A stretch of DNA of 64,000 bases from NCBI GenBank assembly GCA_949358305.1, contig OX442315.1:5917875-5981874 (forward strand), read 5' to 3'. Below are positions 10,768 through 22,380 of the stretch, in pieces. Position 1 is the first letter of the stretch. The number at the start of each line of letters is the position of its first letter. Source of the DNA: Strigamia acuminata. Taxonomy: Eukaryota; Arthropoda; Chilopoda; Geophilomorpha; Linotaeniidae. The position numbers were made by a program, and so were the translations under genes. The notes beneath the pieces are model-generated. The model was not told the origin of the DNA. It was given only the letters and a program-made list of their open reading frames with translations, and searched no databases.

Positions 10768-12897
10768 AGGGGAATAGCCAAGGTTTTTAAAAACACAAAC
10801 TTTTGTGTTTTTCTTACTTATGTAGTTGAAACCTATCTTCAAATCAATTTTTATTAAAAAATTTCGATTCTAAGCTATTAAAATCATTGATTGAAAATGG
10901 CAAAAATGGTTACTTTCACCGCAACACTTCAATTCGAAAATTTCCGAATTTTACCACTAGAGGTCGTCGCCGTGACGTCATTTGCACCGTACATTTTTGT
11001 TGTAGTTTGTGTTACCGTGGTGCTACGATGGAGGCATTCGATTCCGATTCCTGTGATTTATTTTCTGTTAACCGTAATGTTCCGATTGTACCATACAGTT
11101 TTGAGCCACTTCAGGCTAATTCAACCAAAAAAACTAATTCACGATCACATACAAATTATTTTAATGAAAGTAATGTCCAATCAAAGTTTGGGACGAAACC
11201 ACGATTTTTAGGTTGAAAATACGATTTTCGGTGAAAAAAAACGATTTTAGGGTAAAAAAAATAGATTTTTGGATGTCGAAAAAAGATTCTCGGGTGGAAA
11301 AAGAGGAATTTCGGGTTGAGTAGCACGATTTTCCGTATTTTTCGGTTGAAAAAACGATTTTTGGATGAAAAGAAAAACGATTTTAGGATAAAAAAAAAAG
11401 ATTTTTGGGTGGAGAAAGAAGAATTTTGGGTTGAGCAGCACGATTTTCCGTATTTTTAGGTTGAAAAAACGATTTTCGGTGAAAAGAAAAACGATTTTAG
11501 GGTAAAAAAAAAGATGTTTGGGTGGAGAAAAAAGATTCTCGGGTGGAGAAAGAGGAATTTCTGGTTGAGTAGCACGATTTTCCGTATTTTCGAAAAAGAA
11601 AAAGATTTTCGGGTGGAAAAAAATTATTTTGTAGTGAAATAAAACGACTTTCAAGATAAAAAAAAACAAATTTTAGGGTGAAAAATCATATACGAACCAA
11701 ATATTCGATGCAACCCTACTTATTAAACTTATACCGTACCTCTAAATTCCTGCGTTTTTGATAGGCCAAACTTTTATTTTTTTTCTCAACTACTTTTTTA
11801 TCAAAAATTGTGGGAATTGCATCCTTTTTTAATTGCATTCGACCGCATTTAATTCCAAGAGAATGAATTAAATTTGGTGAAATAACAAAACAGTCATCAT
11901 TAAAATGGACTCTACAAAGTAAACTTCTGACAGTCGGTTTCCAATTACTTCTGTTCATTCTCTTAAGCCAATTTGATAATCTTTTCTTTTCTTTTGGAAA
12001 TCGGTGAAAAGAAGCACCAGAGTTCTTTCCATTACTGCATCTGTGCGCGACACAACAAACCATTATTGTAAACGAGAATATCACAACGTGCTAAAAATAC
12101 ACCTGCTCGGTCACAGACACAGATTCTTCTAATGTGACCAAGCACCGATTTCCAAAAGAAATGAAAAAATTATCAAATTGGCTTAAGATAATGAACAGAA
12201 GTAATTGGAAACCGACTGTCAGAAGTTTACTTTGTAGTAAAATTTGTTTTTTTTATCTTGAAAGTCGTTTTATTCCACTACAAAATAATTTTTTTCCACC
12301 CAAAAATCTTTTTCTTTTTCGAAAATACGGAAAATCGTGCTACTCAACCAGAAATTCCTCTTTCTCCACCCGAGAATCTTTTTTCAACAGCCAAAAATCT
12401 ATTTTTTTTTACCCTAAAATCGTTTTTTTTTCACCGAAAATCGTTTTTTCAACCTAAAAATCGTGGTTTCGTCCCAAACTTTGATTGGACATTACTTTCA
12501 TTAAAATAATTTGTATGTGATCGTGAATTAGTTTTTTTGGTTGAATTAGCCTGAAGTGGCTCAAAACTGTATGGTACAATCGGAACATTACGGTTAACAG
12601 AAAATAAATCACAGGAATCGGAATCGAATGCCTCCATCGTAGCACCACGGTAACACAAACTACAACAAAAATGTACGGTGCAAATGACGTCACGGCGACG
12701 ACCTCTAGTGGTAAAATTCGGAAATTTTCGAATTGAAGTGTTGCGGTGAAAGTAACCATTTTTGCCATTTTCAATCAATGATTTTAATAGCTTAGAATCG
12801 AAATTTTTTAATAAAAATTGATTTGAAGATAGGTTTCAACTACATAAGTAAGAAAAACACAAAAGTTTGTGTTTTTAAAAACCTTGGCTATTCCCCT
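10768..12897. mobile_element. Kolobok-like transposon with giant palindromic arms
   Basis: Inverted termini AGGGGAATAGCCAAGG and CCTTGGCTATTCCCCT are flanked by TTAA at 10764-10767 and 12898-12901. The inverted arms extend for at least 450 bp and are near-identical: the same 109-codon frame occurs at 10887-11216 (+) and 12449-12778 (-). Inside the arms are degenerate repeats of an ACGATTTT-type unit. The centre carries a THAP ORF. TTAA duplication plus a THAP-bearing protein is the signature of the Kolobok superfamily; piggyBac also uses TTAA but lacks THAP. No catalytic domain is seen, so it is non-autonomous. Confidence 0.72.
11716..12063 (-). CDS. THAP-domain ORF of the Kolobok-like element
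   Basis: The first ATG is at 12063, giving 115 codons. The N terminus has the THAP zinc module: CCVAHRC, then FHRFP, W about 20 residues on, and LCRVHF (C-x-x-H), with the usual spacing. The THAP is the DNA-binding domain of P and Kolobok transposases and of many host proteins. The ORF ends soon after the domain, so it lacks the catalytic region. A partial inverted copy of the same exon (RFPKEMKKLSNWLK) lies at about 12144-12237 on the plus strand, so the foldback duplication cut through this gene. Confidence 0.75.
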   Translation of the reverse strand: MVCCVAHRCSNGKNSGASFHRFPKEKKRLSNWLKRMNRSNWKPTVRSLLCRVHFNDDCFVISPNLIHSLGIKCGRMQLKKDAIPTIFDKKVVEKKNKSLAYQKRRNLEVRYKFNK

Positions 12898-13369
12898 TTA
12901 AATGAGCACACAAACTGAAATGATTTGTATTTGGCAGTTATGTATTGTCTAACTTGTAAGATATAATAAACTCTTCTAGACAACCAGACAAGTCCACTAT
13001 TCTAGTAGGGGCGTCATGTCTATACCGTAAGTTAGTTGGATTGTTGCAATTATGCCATTGCGCCCCACCAAAAATCAGCTCACGCCCCACCAGTGAGTTT
13101 GAGAAATGCTGACCTACACGATGTAACAATTACGCTATTTAACTATGAACAGATGGCGTTTTTAGTATTTAGCTAACAGGAAATTTACAGAGTGAAATTA
13201 AACTACATAAAATCATGTTTTATGATAGTTTAAGACCAGAATATGTATTCAAATGTGTCTTGGCTATCCAGTTCCTGTTCTTCCCTTAAAGAGGTAGGTC
13301 CTCTTCAAACCACACCTAAACATAAAACACAAATATAAATAAATAAATAAATAAATAAAAACAATTCAC

Positions 13370-13900
13370 AAACATTTCCCGCCCGAACAGATCCGCCGAC
13401 ACTGGATCAAACTTGACAACAACGGCCGCATCATCTGCAAAATCCAACTGAAGCAATGCCGGCTGGCGAAGGGCGCGTTACCCACGATTTTCCCAAAAGG
13501 CGAAAAAACGCCGAAAAACAACTCGGAACTCGCATAAAACCGCCCAGGAAACCCCCAAAAATCCGCACACCCGTCGTGGTGACAAAAAAACGAAAAAACG
13601 CACAGAAAAAGGCGGAAAACGGCGAAAAAACGACGAAAAATGCCAAAAATCGACGAAAAAACGTAAAAATGCCAAAAATGAGCGGATTTGAGAAAAACCC
13701 TTTGCTGAATATTTATTTGAATTTTAAACTGGCCGGGAGGAGCGTGTACGACAGTTCGCGGGCCGTGTTGAGCGTTTTTTTGGCCGGAGATGAGGAGTAA
13801 TGGGATTTTGTACGTGGAGAAACAGATTGTGGTGACGAAGGATTTGTTGTACAAGATTTATTTACTTCGATGTACTTCGAGCATGTAAAGACTTCTGAAC
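13370..13900 (+). pseudogene. THAP-gene relic, N terminus lost
   Basis: From 13378 it matches the later part of the THAP ORF at 59524 (RRHWIKLDNN, CKIQLKQC) and continues through a Lys-rich region (KKRKNAQKK) to NPLLNIYLNF and VEKQIVVTK. The zinc-binding half of the THAP domain is missing and the reading frame shifts several times. At its 3' end the antisense strand (about 13865-13905) resembles a TRAF-like exon 1, MSSEVFTCS. Confidence 0.65.
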
Positions 13901-14195
13901 TCATCACGGAGACTTGTTTCAGACTCGCACCCCAGTCGTAACGTGCGCAACTGACGTCTACGACTAGGAATGAGCACTGGATGAATTAGCACCAGGCATG
14001 TGACACCGATATATACAAGAGAATTATAAACGGAATTTTGATGCATTGCTCACTGCTCAAGTAACGTACACCAATTTGGTTATTTTTGACATTAGAACGA
14101 TTTATTTATATGTATTACTAATACCAGCAAGATATAAATATATCACTGCCCTTCACGATACAATAAAACACTGAAAAATGGACAATTCTCTGTAA

Positions 14196-15892
14196 CTATT
14201 CCCATTTTAAATCGAGTTTTAAAAATATTGTGTCATTAACTAAATATTTTGCTTCGATTTCATCTAAAGGAATAAATTTTTCACCCGCATTTACCACTCT
14301 ATCAAAAACCATTGATAGATCAAAATCAGGTTTAAACTCGATATCACAATCGGTTTTGTTTGGATCCAACAAGTTAAATTCTGCACTACACTGCGGAGGC
14401 CAACGAAGCTTATCATCTGGATCTTCAATAATTTCGAGATAAACGTATAAGTGAGTTCCCCTTTTCTTTCTAGTGCCATATGGAAATAGCACTAGTCGCA
14501 TTTCATAACCACCGTTGGCGTAGAAAATATCGCTCTGAATGTAGTTTTGGTTCCCAAATATTGCATCTTTCTGAAGGTTTGCAAAATTATCGATTTTCCA
14601 GATTCCTTCAATCCACAAAACGGTTGTTAATGTTTTCTTCAAATCTATTTCTATTTGATTTAATAAATAAATGTAATTAGTAAAGAATTCCACAAAAATA
14701 TAATTCGCCACTATTTTAGTCGCACAGTACCTAACAAGATAATATTCTTGTATAAATGTAATTAAACCATCAACTCACCATTGCCTTTTGCACCATCTTC
14801 TTCAAACTCATTTTGTTTTCTAACCAAAGCATCTGACAATTTAAACCAATTAAGAATAAATGAATATACGATTTGTAAGAATTAGTTATTATACCGATCT
14901 TGTCACTCAAAATTTTCTTGTCTTCGGCTGAAACAAACAAGTTTGCATTTAATTTTTAATTTTTCTTGCGTGTATATGAAAAACTGCACTTTTACCAATT
15001 GTTTTTTCCATCTTGCTCATTTGTTCACTTTGCTTCAAGTGAAGAACTTTCATTTCTTTTTCCAGGTTTTCTATAGTTTCTCCCAAATTATCTATCAAAT
15101 AGAATTTTAGTGAGAATCTTTTAAATTAATTTTCAAATAAATACAATTTACCTGCTTGCAATTTCAACATTCTCTCCAGTCTCTGCATTTCTTTCGACTG
15201 TTCATCCAAGCTTTCCTGCATCGAACCTAAATACAACATTCAGTTAAAGATCGTTTCACATTGAATTCACTCCAATCATCCAAACCTAAACTAATTTTCA
15301 TTTCCTTGCAGCACTCGTTCTGTTCTCATCAAAATTTAAATAAAAGTGATGAATTTATCACTATTCAATAGCATTTTAGATTCTACCACTACCTGACCAC
15401 TGCTACTAATGGCGTCAACTGGCGCCAACATGGATGAGTAACTCGATTGCTGAAACACAACAAAGTTGTACAAAGAGTTCTGTTTACTGCAACATGAGGT
15501 CACAATTCTAGAGGACTAAATAAAAGCTTGGGCTATTATTTTCTCAATATTACAGTAAATACTTACTAATGTTGATCCGTTTAAATCTGCTTTGGTACCA
15601 CATCGCTGGCAGAAGATGTGGCCATCAAGTTTTACCTCGGAGAAAACACTTTTCAAACCACACCTAAATATAAAACACAAATATAAATACATAAATAAAA
15701 ATAATTCACAAACTTTAGCTTTAAGATTGATCGGTTAGTTATTCCACTCCAACTGGAAGCATGGCCACTTGTTACTTTCAGTTTATCAGCTTATATGCTG
15801 CTAGGCAACAAAACCCACCACATATTTGTCACACTTATTATTACACACAGCAACCCCACGTACTTGAAACATGTGAAGACATCTGTATTCAT
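14196..15892 (-). CDS. TRAF-like gene copy E, intact short type
   Basis: Nine exons join without a stop into 309 codons: 15864-15892 (MNTDVFTCF), 15567-15663 (half RING, CGLKSV and GHIFCQRC), 15393-15449 (Ser-rich linker), 15286-15319 (ECCKEMK), 15152-15226, 14996-15091, 14895-14927, 14779-14832 (coiled coil) and 14196-14650 (MATH). The MATH exon shows GIWKIDNFANL, MRLVLFPYG, THLYVYL, LRWPP and FNLLDP. Relative to copy L it lacks two coiled-coil exons (84 and 21 bases); both are phase 1-1, so the frame holds. TRAF zinc fingers and the second RING half are absent, so it may act as an adaptor rather than a ligase. Next to MATH, WIEGIWK replaces the usual SFEYIWK. Confidence 0.82.
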
Positions 15893-16415
15893 CGCGAAAG
15901 AACCTTTTCGCAGCCGTCGCAACCCGCTCCTAACGTCCCCGAGTGAAGTCTAAGACTAGGAATGTGCGCTCGATGAATTTGCACCTGGCATGTGTTATCG
16001 AAATGTTGTATCGATCCGATGTATCGTTCGTCCGATACGATTACAAAAACCGATTGATAAGCTTTTTTGATTCAGTTCTATTTTTTCTACATCTATTTTT
16101 TTAAAATTTTCGCAATCCTGAATCCACACGTTTCTGAAAATATCGTTTCTGAAAATATCAACACAGTAACGAAGTTCGCGCGATGATTGGCTGCGCCGAT
16201 CTCTCAAACATGTGAGCGGGTGTGACCTCATACACTACCAACTCACAACCCAACAAGAAATACATTCTATTTAGTTTTTAAATCCGCCGACTGAGGCGTC
16301 CCACGACAAATGGCCGCCGCTATCGAATCCTGAGCAACTATTTATTTTCACATTTATCGTAAACTCTCCACGTTTTAATCACATTTTTCAATTTATAATT
16401 GATAAGTGATGAGGA
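15893..16415. promoter_or_regulatory. Putative bidirectional promoter between copy E and a THAP relic
   Basis: Gene-free stretch between the ATG of copy E and THAP-gene sequence. A block at about 16183-16230 (GCGCGATGATTGGCTGCGCC, then ATGTGAGCGGG and GTGACCTCA) recurs at about 21200-21250 and 59290-59345, at similar distance from TRAF exon 1. It contains an inverted CCAAT box (ATTGG) and lies upstream of ACAAATGGCCGCCGCT. Promoter activity is inferred from position and conservation. Confidence 0.5.
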
Positions 16416-16670
16416 TTGTTGCTTGGATGGGGAAATGTGGTGAAGGATTTGAGCGCTGTGATCGAGGATATGGATAATATTCGGTTTTGTGTGGGCGGGC
16501 CGGAGGAAGGGGAGTTTGTGGATGCGCGGATGGAGTTTGCGTATGTGGATGAGAGCGGGGTTTGGAGGCATAGAGAGTGCACGGTGCAGTGGGTTGGGAA
16601 GGAGAGGAGTTGTGTTTTTTGTAGACGGTTGGCGAGTGCGATTGGTTTTCATTTGAATGGGGTTGTTTGA
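16416..16670 (+). pseudogene. THAP-gene 3' exon relic
   Basis: An 84-codon ORF (MDNIRFCVGGP, ARMEFAYVD, ECTVQWVG, SCVFCRRL) sits where the THAP gene is expected from the flank shared with 59400-59520. The THAP domain itself is deleted. The G-rich third positions contrast with the A/T-rich surroundings and suggest a formerly coding exon. The link to the THAP gene rests on position only. Confidence 0.45.
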
Positions 16671-16969
16671 GTGGATGTTTGTTTGGTTGGTGGTTTTTGT
16701 AGGGAGTGATTGGATTTTTAGATCTAAGATGAGAGTTTTGGTTGGGAAATTCAGTTTTTTATGGTTTTATTTGAATAAATTTGATTTTTTTTTATTTACT
16801 TTTTTACGTGGTAAAGTTGGATTTTTTTACATTTTTACGTGAGAAATGTGCTTTTCTTTTATATTTTTACCCTAATTGAAAAAATGGAATTTTTTTAGAT
16901 TTTGTTGAAAAGAAATTAAATTTTTTATATTTTTGTCTGAAAAAATGAGTTTTTTTTATAGTTTTACCT

Positions 16970-17200
16970 GAAAAATTGAATTTTTATCTTGAAGATTGAA
17001 TTTTACCTAGAAAATTGAATTTTTACATATAAAATTGAATTTTTACATATAAAATTGAATTTTTAATTAGAAAATTGAATTTTTACTTGGAAAATAGAAT
17101 TTTTACCTGGAAAATTGAATTTTTACCTGGAATATTGAATTTTTAAATGGAAAATTGAATTTTTACCTGGAAAATTGAATTTTTACATATAAAATTGCAG
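16970..17200. repeat. 20-bp minisatellite
   Basis: About eleven tandem units of AAAATTGAATTTTTACCTGG with variants (ACATAT, ACTTGG). More degenerate units extend upstream to about 16850. Confidence 0.85.
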
Positions 17201-17802
17201 CACCGTTAGTACCGTTAGTTCGTTACCTTCGTACAGTTTTAGGTGCCGTGAAACTTAATGGTTGAGTGTACCGGGTTACACTTATGGGGTACAATCTAAT
17301 GCCTAATCATTGATATGTTCATTGGATCAGAATTGACCCTCGCTTTTGGTAGTAAAATTCCAAATTGATGTTTGCTTTTTGGTCGTAAATTTTTCCATGA
17401 TTAATCTGCTAAGTCTTGTTTACAAGTTATTAAGTTATTAAGACTTCAGACTATTTTTTCACCTATGGCCCACCCTTTACGATCGATAATTAATTAAATA
17501 AATTATTATATGACAAAACATAAAATGGATCCTTAAGGATAGTTGAAATTAAATGCACATTAATTAACAACGTGTAACGAATCAACCAAAAACGAGTTTT
17601 AATTTATTTAAGTAACAAAAATGAAATTAAACGGTAAATATGTTGTTTTCTTTATTTCCGGCATCTTGCGCGCCTGATCATCCAGTTCATGGCTTACGCA
17701 CTTGGAGCAGTTGTTGGCGTATTAAACTTCGTCTGATCCTGACGTACAAGTGTCCTGGCAAATAGAAAATCGATTAAAGAATTTAATAAAAATAAATTAA
17801 TT
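17201..17802. other. No recognisable feature
   Basis: Non-coding A/T-rich sequence without a convincing ORF, repeat pair or RNA gene. It contains ACCGTTAGTACCGTTAGTTCG at its start. Confidence 0.5.
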
Positions 17803-18024
17803 GCCCAAACCCATAGAACCCCAACGCAGTCGTCACCGCAAACAGATTAGCCGGGGCGAACACCGTTGTGAGTGCGAAAGATCGCACCGCGGTTTTGTTT
17901 TTTCCAAAACCGCACTGCAATTTTTACAAAAAAACCACAACGCGATATACCGCAAACCGCAAAAAACCGCAGAAAACCGCAAAAAACTGCAAAACCGCAG
18001 TAAACCGCAGAACCGCATTAAACC

Positions 18025-18427
18025 GGGTACCCGTTCTAATGGCGAATCGTCTAAGGGCGAATTTTCAAAATTCGCCATTGGAAAGCCATCTAAGAAATTT
18101 CGCTATTGGAAACGTATATTTTAGGTTTAATTCCTAAGAAGGGCTAACAAGGGGGGGTTGCGCCCCCCCTTGACCCCCCGCGAGCCTAGCCTTACTGGTT
18201 TTTTGGTAAAAAACATGTTTTTGAGTCGACTTGTCACGGTAAATTGTTGTCGTGCTAGATGTACGCCCCCAACAATTCGCCATTAGAAAGGTCCAAATAC
18301 GTTCCCAATGGCGAATTGGGAGAAATTTGCCATTGGGACTGCTTTTGGACAGAATAAAGTAGAAATTCGCCATTCGTCCGAATGGCCAGATTCGCCCTTA
18401 GACGATTCGCCGTTGGAACGGCACCCC
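18025..18427. mobile_element. Nested hAT-type MITE
   Basis: The imperfect inverted ends share GGCGAATCGTCTAAGGGCGA and its complement. An 8-bp duplication, ATTAAACC, lies at 18017-18024 and 18428-18435. Internal copies of TTCGCCATTGG-type sequence occur in both orientations. Confidence 0.75.
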
Positions 18428-18488
18428 ATTAAACCGCAGAACCGCATTAAACCGCAGAACCGCAGATAACTGCAAAACTTTACAAGTA

Positions 18489-18917
18489 AGGTGGGTTCAC
18501 ACTTGTGTTCACACTAGGGGCGAGGCAACGCAACACAAGGAAAAAGTAATCACACGCAACGCACAGTCTGTTCACACTGTAGGGCACGTGTGAACACAGC
18601 TGCAACAATTGATGCTGCGTCTGACCAATCGGATGGTTTCAATGAAACCTGGAATTGGATCTAGTTCTAGAACTAGTTCCAGAATCCGAAAATGGCGGCG
18701 TGTTTGCAAGAATTAACCATGTGGTAAAGTCTCACCAACCAAACGTGAATCGACGAGAGTTGAAGTCGATCGTGATTGGTTGGCCGCAAGATCTTTCCTT
18801 GCGTTGCGTCGCTTACTTCAACTCGGAGTTGAAGCAGGAATTGGCGTCAACGTCAAGAATTTTTGGACGCAAGCAACTTGCGTTGCGTCTAGTGTGAACA
18901 CAAGTGTGAACCCACCT
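18489..18917. mobile_element. Nested Harbinger-type MITE
   Basis: Termini AGGTGGGTTCACACTTGTG and CACAAGTGTGAACCCACCT are perfect inverted repeats, flanked by GTA (18486-18488, 18918-18920). The terminal GGTTCACACTTG is shared with the MITE at 4186. It is non-coding. Confidence 0.78.
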
Positions 18918-21379
18918 GTACAAATAGTCAAGGACCTGCAAGAAAAAGTGATAAAAACGGATGCGGTTTTTTGCGGTTATGCGTTTTTTTTTTGCGGTTA
19001 TGCGGTTTTTTGCGGTTTTGCGATATATCGCGCGCATTGCGGTTTTTTTGGAAACCCCACCACACTCGCAAAACAAAATAACCGCACAACCCTACCGTTG
19101 CGGTCTCCGTCACCACAGACGTCGGCGTCGGCGTCGGCGTGCCAAACTGCGGCACCGCTGCCGGCGCAGTCGTGATCTGACTGAACGTAAACGAAAGGTT
19201 GGTCGACGACGTGGACGAGATGGCCGGAGTGGTGGTGACCGCTGCGGACGCGGACGATGCCAGAGATAAAATCGAGTTGTTAGGGGTTCTGCCAAACGAC
19301 AACCCCGAAGGGGTCATGAACCCGTGCGAGGGTAGGAGATTCGAAGACGGGTAAGCAGCCGCGAACCTCGTCGTCCTCATTGGTGGCATGCTGAAACTCT
19401 TCGATCTCCTCATCCTGGGCGTCGTCGCCTTCGAAACACAATTCTTCTTACCCGCAGCTTTAGTCAACTCATCTAAAATAAAATCAAAATTAAAATAATG
19501 ATCGATGTAAGTTCGAATATTAACTTACTGTTGGCCGTTATCACAGTGTTCAGAGTTTCTTGGACGTTTTCTATATTGTCGCGCTGTTCGGCTTGCCGTT
19601 TAGTTAGTACTTCTAAAATAATTCTCATTTTAGGCTTAAACCACGTGAAAACAGTTGCTGCATTTGAAAAACTGCACTTTTACCAATTGCTTTTTCCATC
19701 TTGCTCATTTGTTCACTTTGCTTCAAGTGGAGAACTTTCATTTCTTTTTCTATAGTTTCTCCCAAATTATCTATAGAAATACAATTTTAGTGAGAATCTT
19801 TTAAATTAATTTTTAAGTAAATACAATTTACCTGCTTGCCATTTCAACTTTCTGTCCAGTTCAGAAAATGAACGCGCCAACATCAATCCATTACTCGATT
19901 GCTAAAACAAGAAAGTTACAGAAAAAAATCTTGTTGATGCGATTATTCTACCTCGGTTTGAAGAGTCAGCAACAATTTCATCATCAACTCGGCATAAGAA
20001 TCACTACTTTCGTGTTTCTCAACTTCCAATCGATTTCCCTGAAATGTTTTCATTCTAGAATTATTTTAATTCTTTTAAGTTGCTCGAGCTACACACCTGA
20101 AATTGACAACCGATTGCCAAAAACTTGCATTGGCGTAAACTACGAAGACATTCTTGCACATGGCCACTCATCTGTTGGAAATCAAAGTTTAGCATTCTTT
20201 ATTCCAAATTCTATTTTGAGTTGAGTGGACTCACCGAACGACGGCTAAATTTGCCATTACAAAAACTGCAATCGATTAGATACATCTCACAACTCTCATC
20301 ATGGCTCTGTCAAATGTAAAGTGTGATTTATATCAACAAACATCGAAACTCAACAGTTTATTGAATAACTTACTTCAATTTTATCTATATCTATCGCACT
20401 GTTGCAATATCTACAATCTCTCTCATCTGACCGCCTGTCTCCACCAGCTTTATCCTGAGGAAATAATTATAATTTGAAATATAATTTAAAATTCCACTAC
20501 CATAAATAAACCATTAATTGCCAAGCAACTCTGATCAACATTCTAGAGCACTAAATAAAAACCTGGGCTATTATTGTGTCAATATTACAGTAAATACTTA
20601 CAAATGTTGATCCGTTTAAATCTGCTTTGGTACCACAGCGCTGGCAGAAGATGTGGCCATAAAGATGTTCCTTGGTGAAAACACTGTTCAAACCACACCT
20701 AAACATAAAACACAAATATAAATACATAAATAAAAATAATTCACAAACTTTAGCCTAGAAATTGATCGGTTAGTTATTCCACTCCAACTGGAACATGGCC
20801 GCTGGTTACTTTCGGTTTGTCAGCTTACATGCTACTCGGCAACAAAACCCACCACATATTTGTCCCACTTATTATTACATATAGCAACCGCACGTACTTT
20901 AAACATGTGAAGACATCTGTATTCATCGCGACTAAACTTTATTTGTAGCGTCGCAACCCGCTCCTAACGTCCACGAGTGAAGTTTACGAGTAGGAGTGTG
21001 CGCTCGATGAATTAGCACCTGGCGTGTGTTATCGAAATGTTGTATGATCCGATGTATTGTTCGCCCGATACGATTACAAAAACCAATTGATAAGCTTTTT
21101 TGATCCAGTTCTATTTTTTCTACATCTACCTTTTTTTAAAATTGAATTTGAACCCACACATTTCTAAAACATGAAAATATCAACGCAGTAACGAATTTCG
21201 CGCGATGATTGGCTGCGCCAATCTGTCACACATGTGAGCGGGTGTGACCTCACACACTACCAACTCACAACTCAACAAGAAACACGTTCTATTTTGTTTT
21301 TAAAAAAAATCCGCCGACAGAGGCGTCCCACGACAAATGGCCGCCGCTATCGAATCCTGAGTAACTCGAGAATAATTTT

Positions 21380-21775
21380 AATTTCAGTCGCCTCATCTGC
21401 TAACCTGAAATTCACAACCGATCGGTGCAAACTTGCACGGGCATGAACTACGAAGACACTCCTGCACGTGGCCATCCATCTGTTGCAAATCAAACATTAA
21501 ACACTTGCTTTCTTCCAAATTCTACGAATAAATTTGCCGTAACAAAACATGCAGTAGATCGGATTCATGCCGCAACGTTCCATATGAGTCTGTGAAAACA
21601 TTAATCTTAGGAATGTGGTCACTCCTCATAAACCACGATCTTAATTACTTCGATCTTGTTTAGATCGATCACACTGTTGCAATAACTGCATTGTCTTCCA
21701 CCACCAGCTTTTTCCTGAGGAAATAATTGCAATTTCAAATTCCTGTGCCCTTAAATAATATTCTAGTAAATAATA
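21380..21775 (-). pseudogene. TRAF-like copy G: zinc-finger exons, interrupted
   Basis: Minus-strand exons encode CNSVIDLNK (about 21650-21715), HMERCGMNPIYC with CYGKF (about 21530-21600) and GHVQECL with CKFAPIGCEFQ (about 21413-21485), the expected order of second RING half and TRAF fingers. Coiled coil and MATH are missing on the left. On the right, a 13.4-kb transposon nest separates them from a fragment of RING exon 2 at 35225-35265 (CGAKTDL). Copy M at 39240-39860 is a close sister with the same layout. Confidence 0.65.
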
Positions 21776-22380
21776 TTAAATACTCCCTCTGTCCCAAATT
21801 ATGGTATACATTTCTCTAAAAAATTCTTGATTATCGTTGGTTTTGTATATTTCTAAGATATTTTAACTGAATATCCTTCAAAATTAAGTGTGTTTGCTAA
21901 CCAATGGATTGCATTATGGGTAATTAGTTTTATCATTCCGTTATTGCTGAGTTGAATCTTCTCAAAATGCACTCAAAATTAAGTGACACCTGTTGTGCTT
22001 AAAGTAAAGTGAAAATGAATTCGAAAAATGGCTGTTTCCAAAGAAAAATGACAAAATAGAATAAGTTAACTGATAATCAGCGAAATTGTATACAATAGCT
22101 CTAGCTGAAACAAAGCATTGTTAGGAATAAGGCACCCTAATGAAATTTGCAGGCAAATTGAAATTACTCCACTAACTATTTCACGAATTCGGCGAGAAGT
22201 TAAAAAACAATAAAATTAAGGACATATTCCTGCCAAAAGATAAACACAACAATGTATTTTTGACATTGCAATGTTGTATGGAGTCAGGGATGATAGCAAA
22301 GAATGGCAACAATTACAAAATTCACAAAATCAGAGCAATCACTACAAGTTATTGTTATGGAGTATTATTTATTGTTATTG

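Larger units (their letters stand above)
10683..13111. mobile_element. Old hAT element, host of the Kolobok insertion
   Basis: Left end CAGGGGTTCTCAAACTTTTT and right end GTTTGAGAAATGCTG resemble hAT (Charlie-like) termini. Flanks ACATCCAC (10675-10682) and ACCTACAC (13112-13119) match at 6 of 8 positions, fitting an aged 8-bp duplication. Without the nested element it is about 300 bp and non-coding. Confidence 0.6.
17869..19079. mobile_element. hAT-like inverted-repeat element in the copy F chimera
   Basis: Both ends are rich in ACCGCAAAACCGC-type units in opposite orientation (AACGCGATATACCGCAAACC on the left, GCGGTTTTGCGATATATCGC on the right). ACCGTTG flanks it on both sides (17862-17868 and about 19095), fitting a 7-8-bp duplication and giving a continuous coding frame when the element is removed. 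Two younger MITEs are nested inside. It has no transposase. Confidence 0.6.
17803..20926 (-). pseudogene. TRAF-like copy F, chimeric, MATH replaced by an FG/Ser-Thr-rich ORF
   Basis: Exon 1 (20898-20926), RING exons (about 20601-20697 and 20375-20460, CRYCNS), TRAF zinc-finger exons (about 20100-20300, one donor G|GTGAGT) and coiled-coil exons (19455-19860) are present. One exon is an in-frame fusion of the Ser-rich linker with the next coiled-coil exon (FSELDRKLKWQ). After the DELTKAA exon (about 19455-19475) no further TRAF exons occur. The frame instead runs on through the old donor into a GC-richer Ser/Thr/Pro segment (RRSKSFSMPP, GLSFGRTPNN, VPQFGTPTPT) and, beyond a transposon insertion, FAPANLF and FYGFGQ. 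The added part looks like an FG-repeat nucleoporin fragment, but I am unsure. The insertion probably kills the chimera. Confidence 0.6.

Noticed and set aside
10887-11216. 109-codon ORF as a host gene
   Set aside because: The identical frame lies in the opposite arm (12449-12778), so it is part of the transposon's inverted repeats.
13456-13800. Lys/Arg-rich ORFs near 13.5, 48.2 and 56.4 kb as DNA-binding proteins
   Set aside because: They are out-of-frame readings of the AACGAAAAA-type low-complexity part of THAP relics.
17833-18137. Overlapping ORFs near 18 kb
   Set aside because: They are produced by ACCGCAAA repeats of the hAT-like element and have no domain signature.
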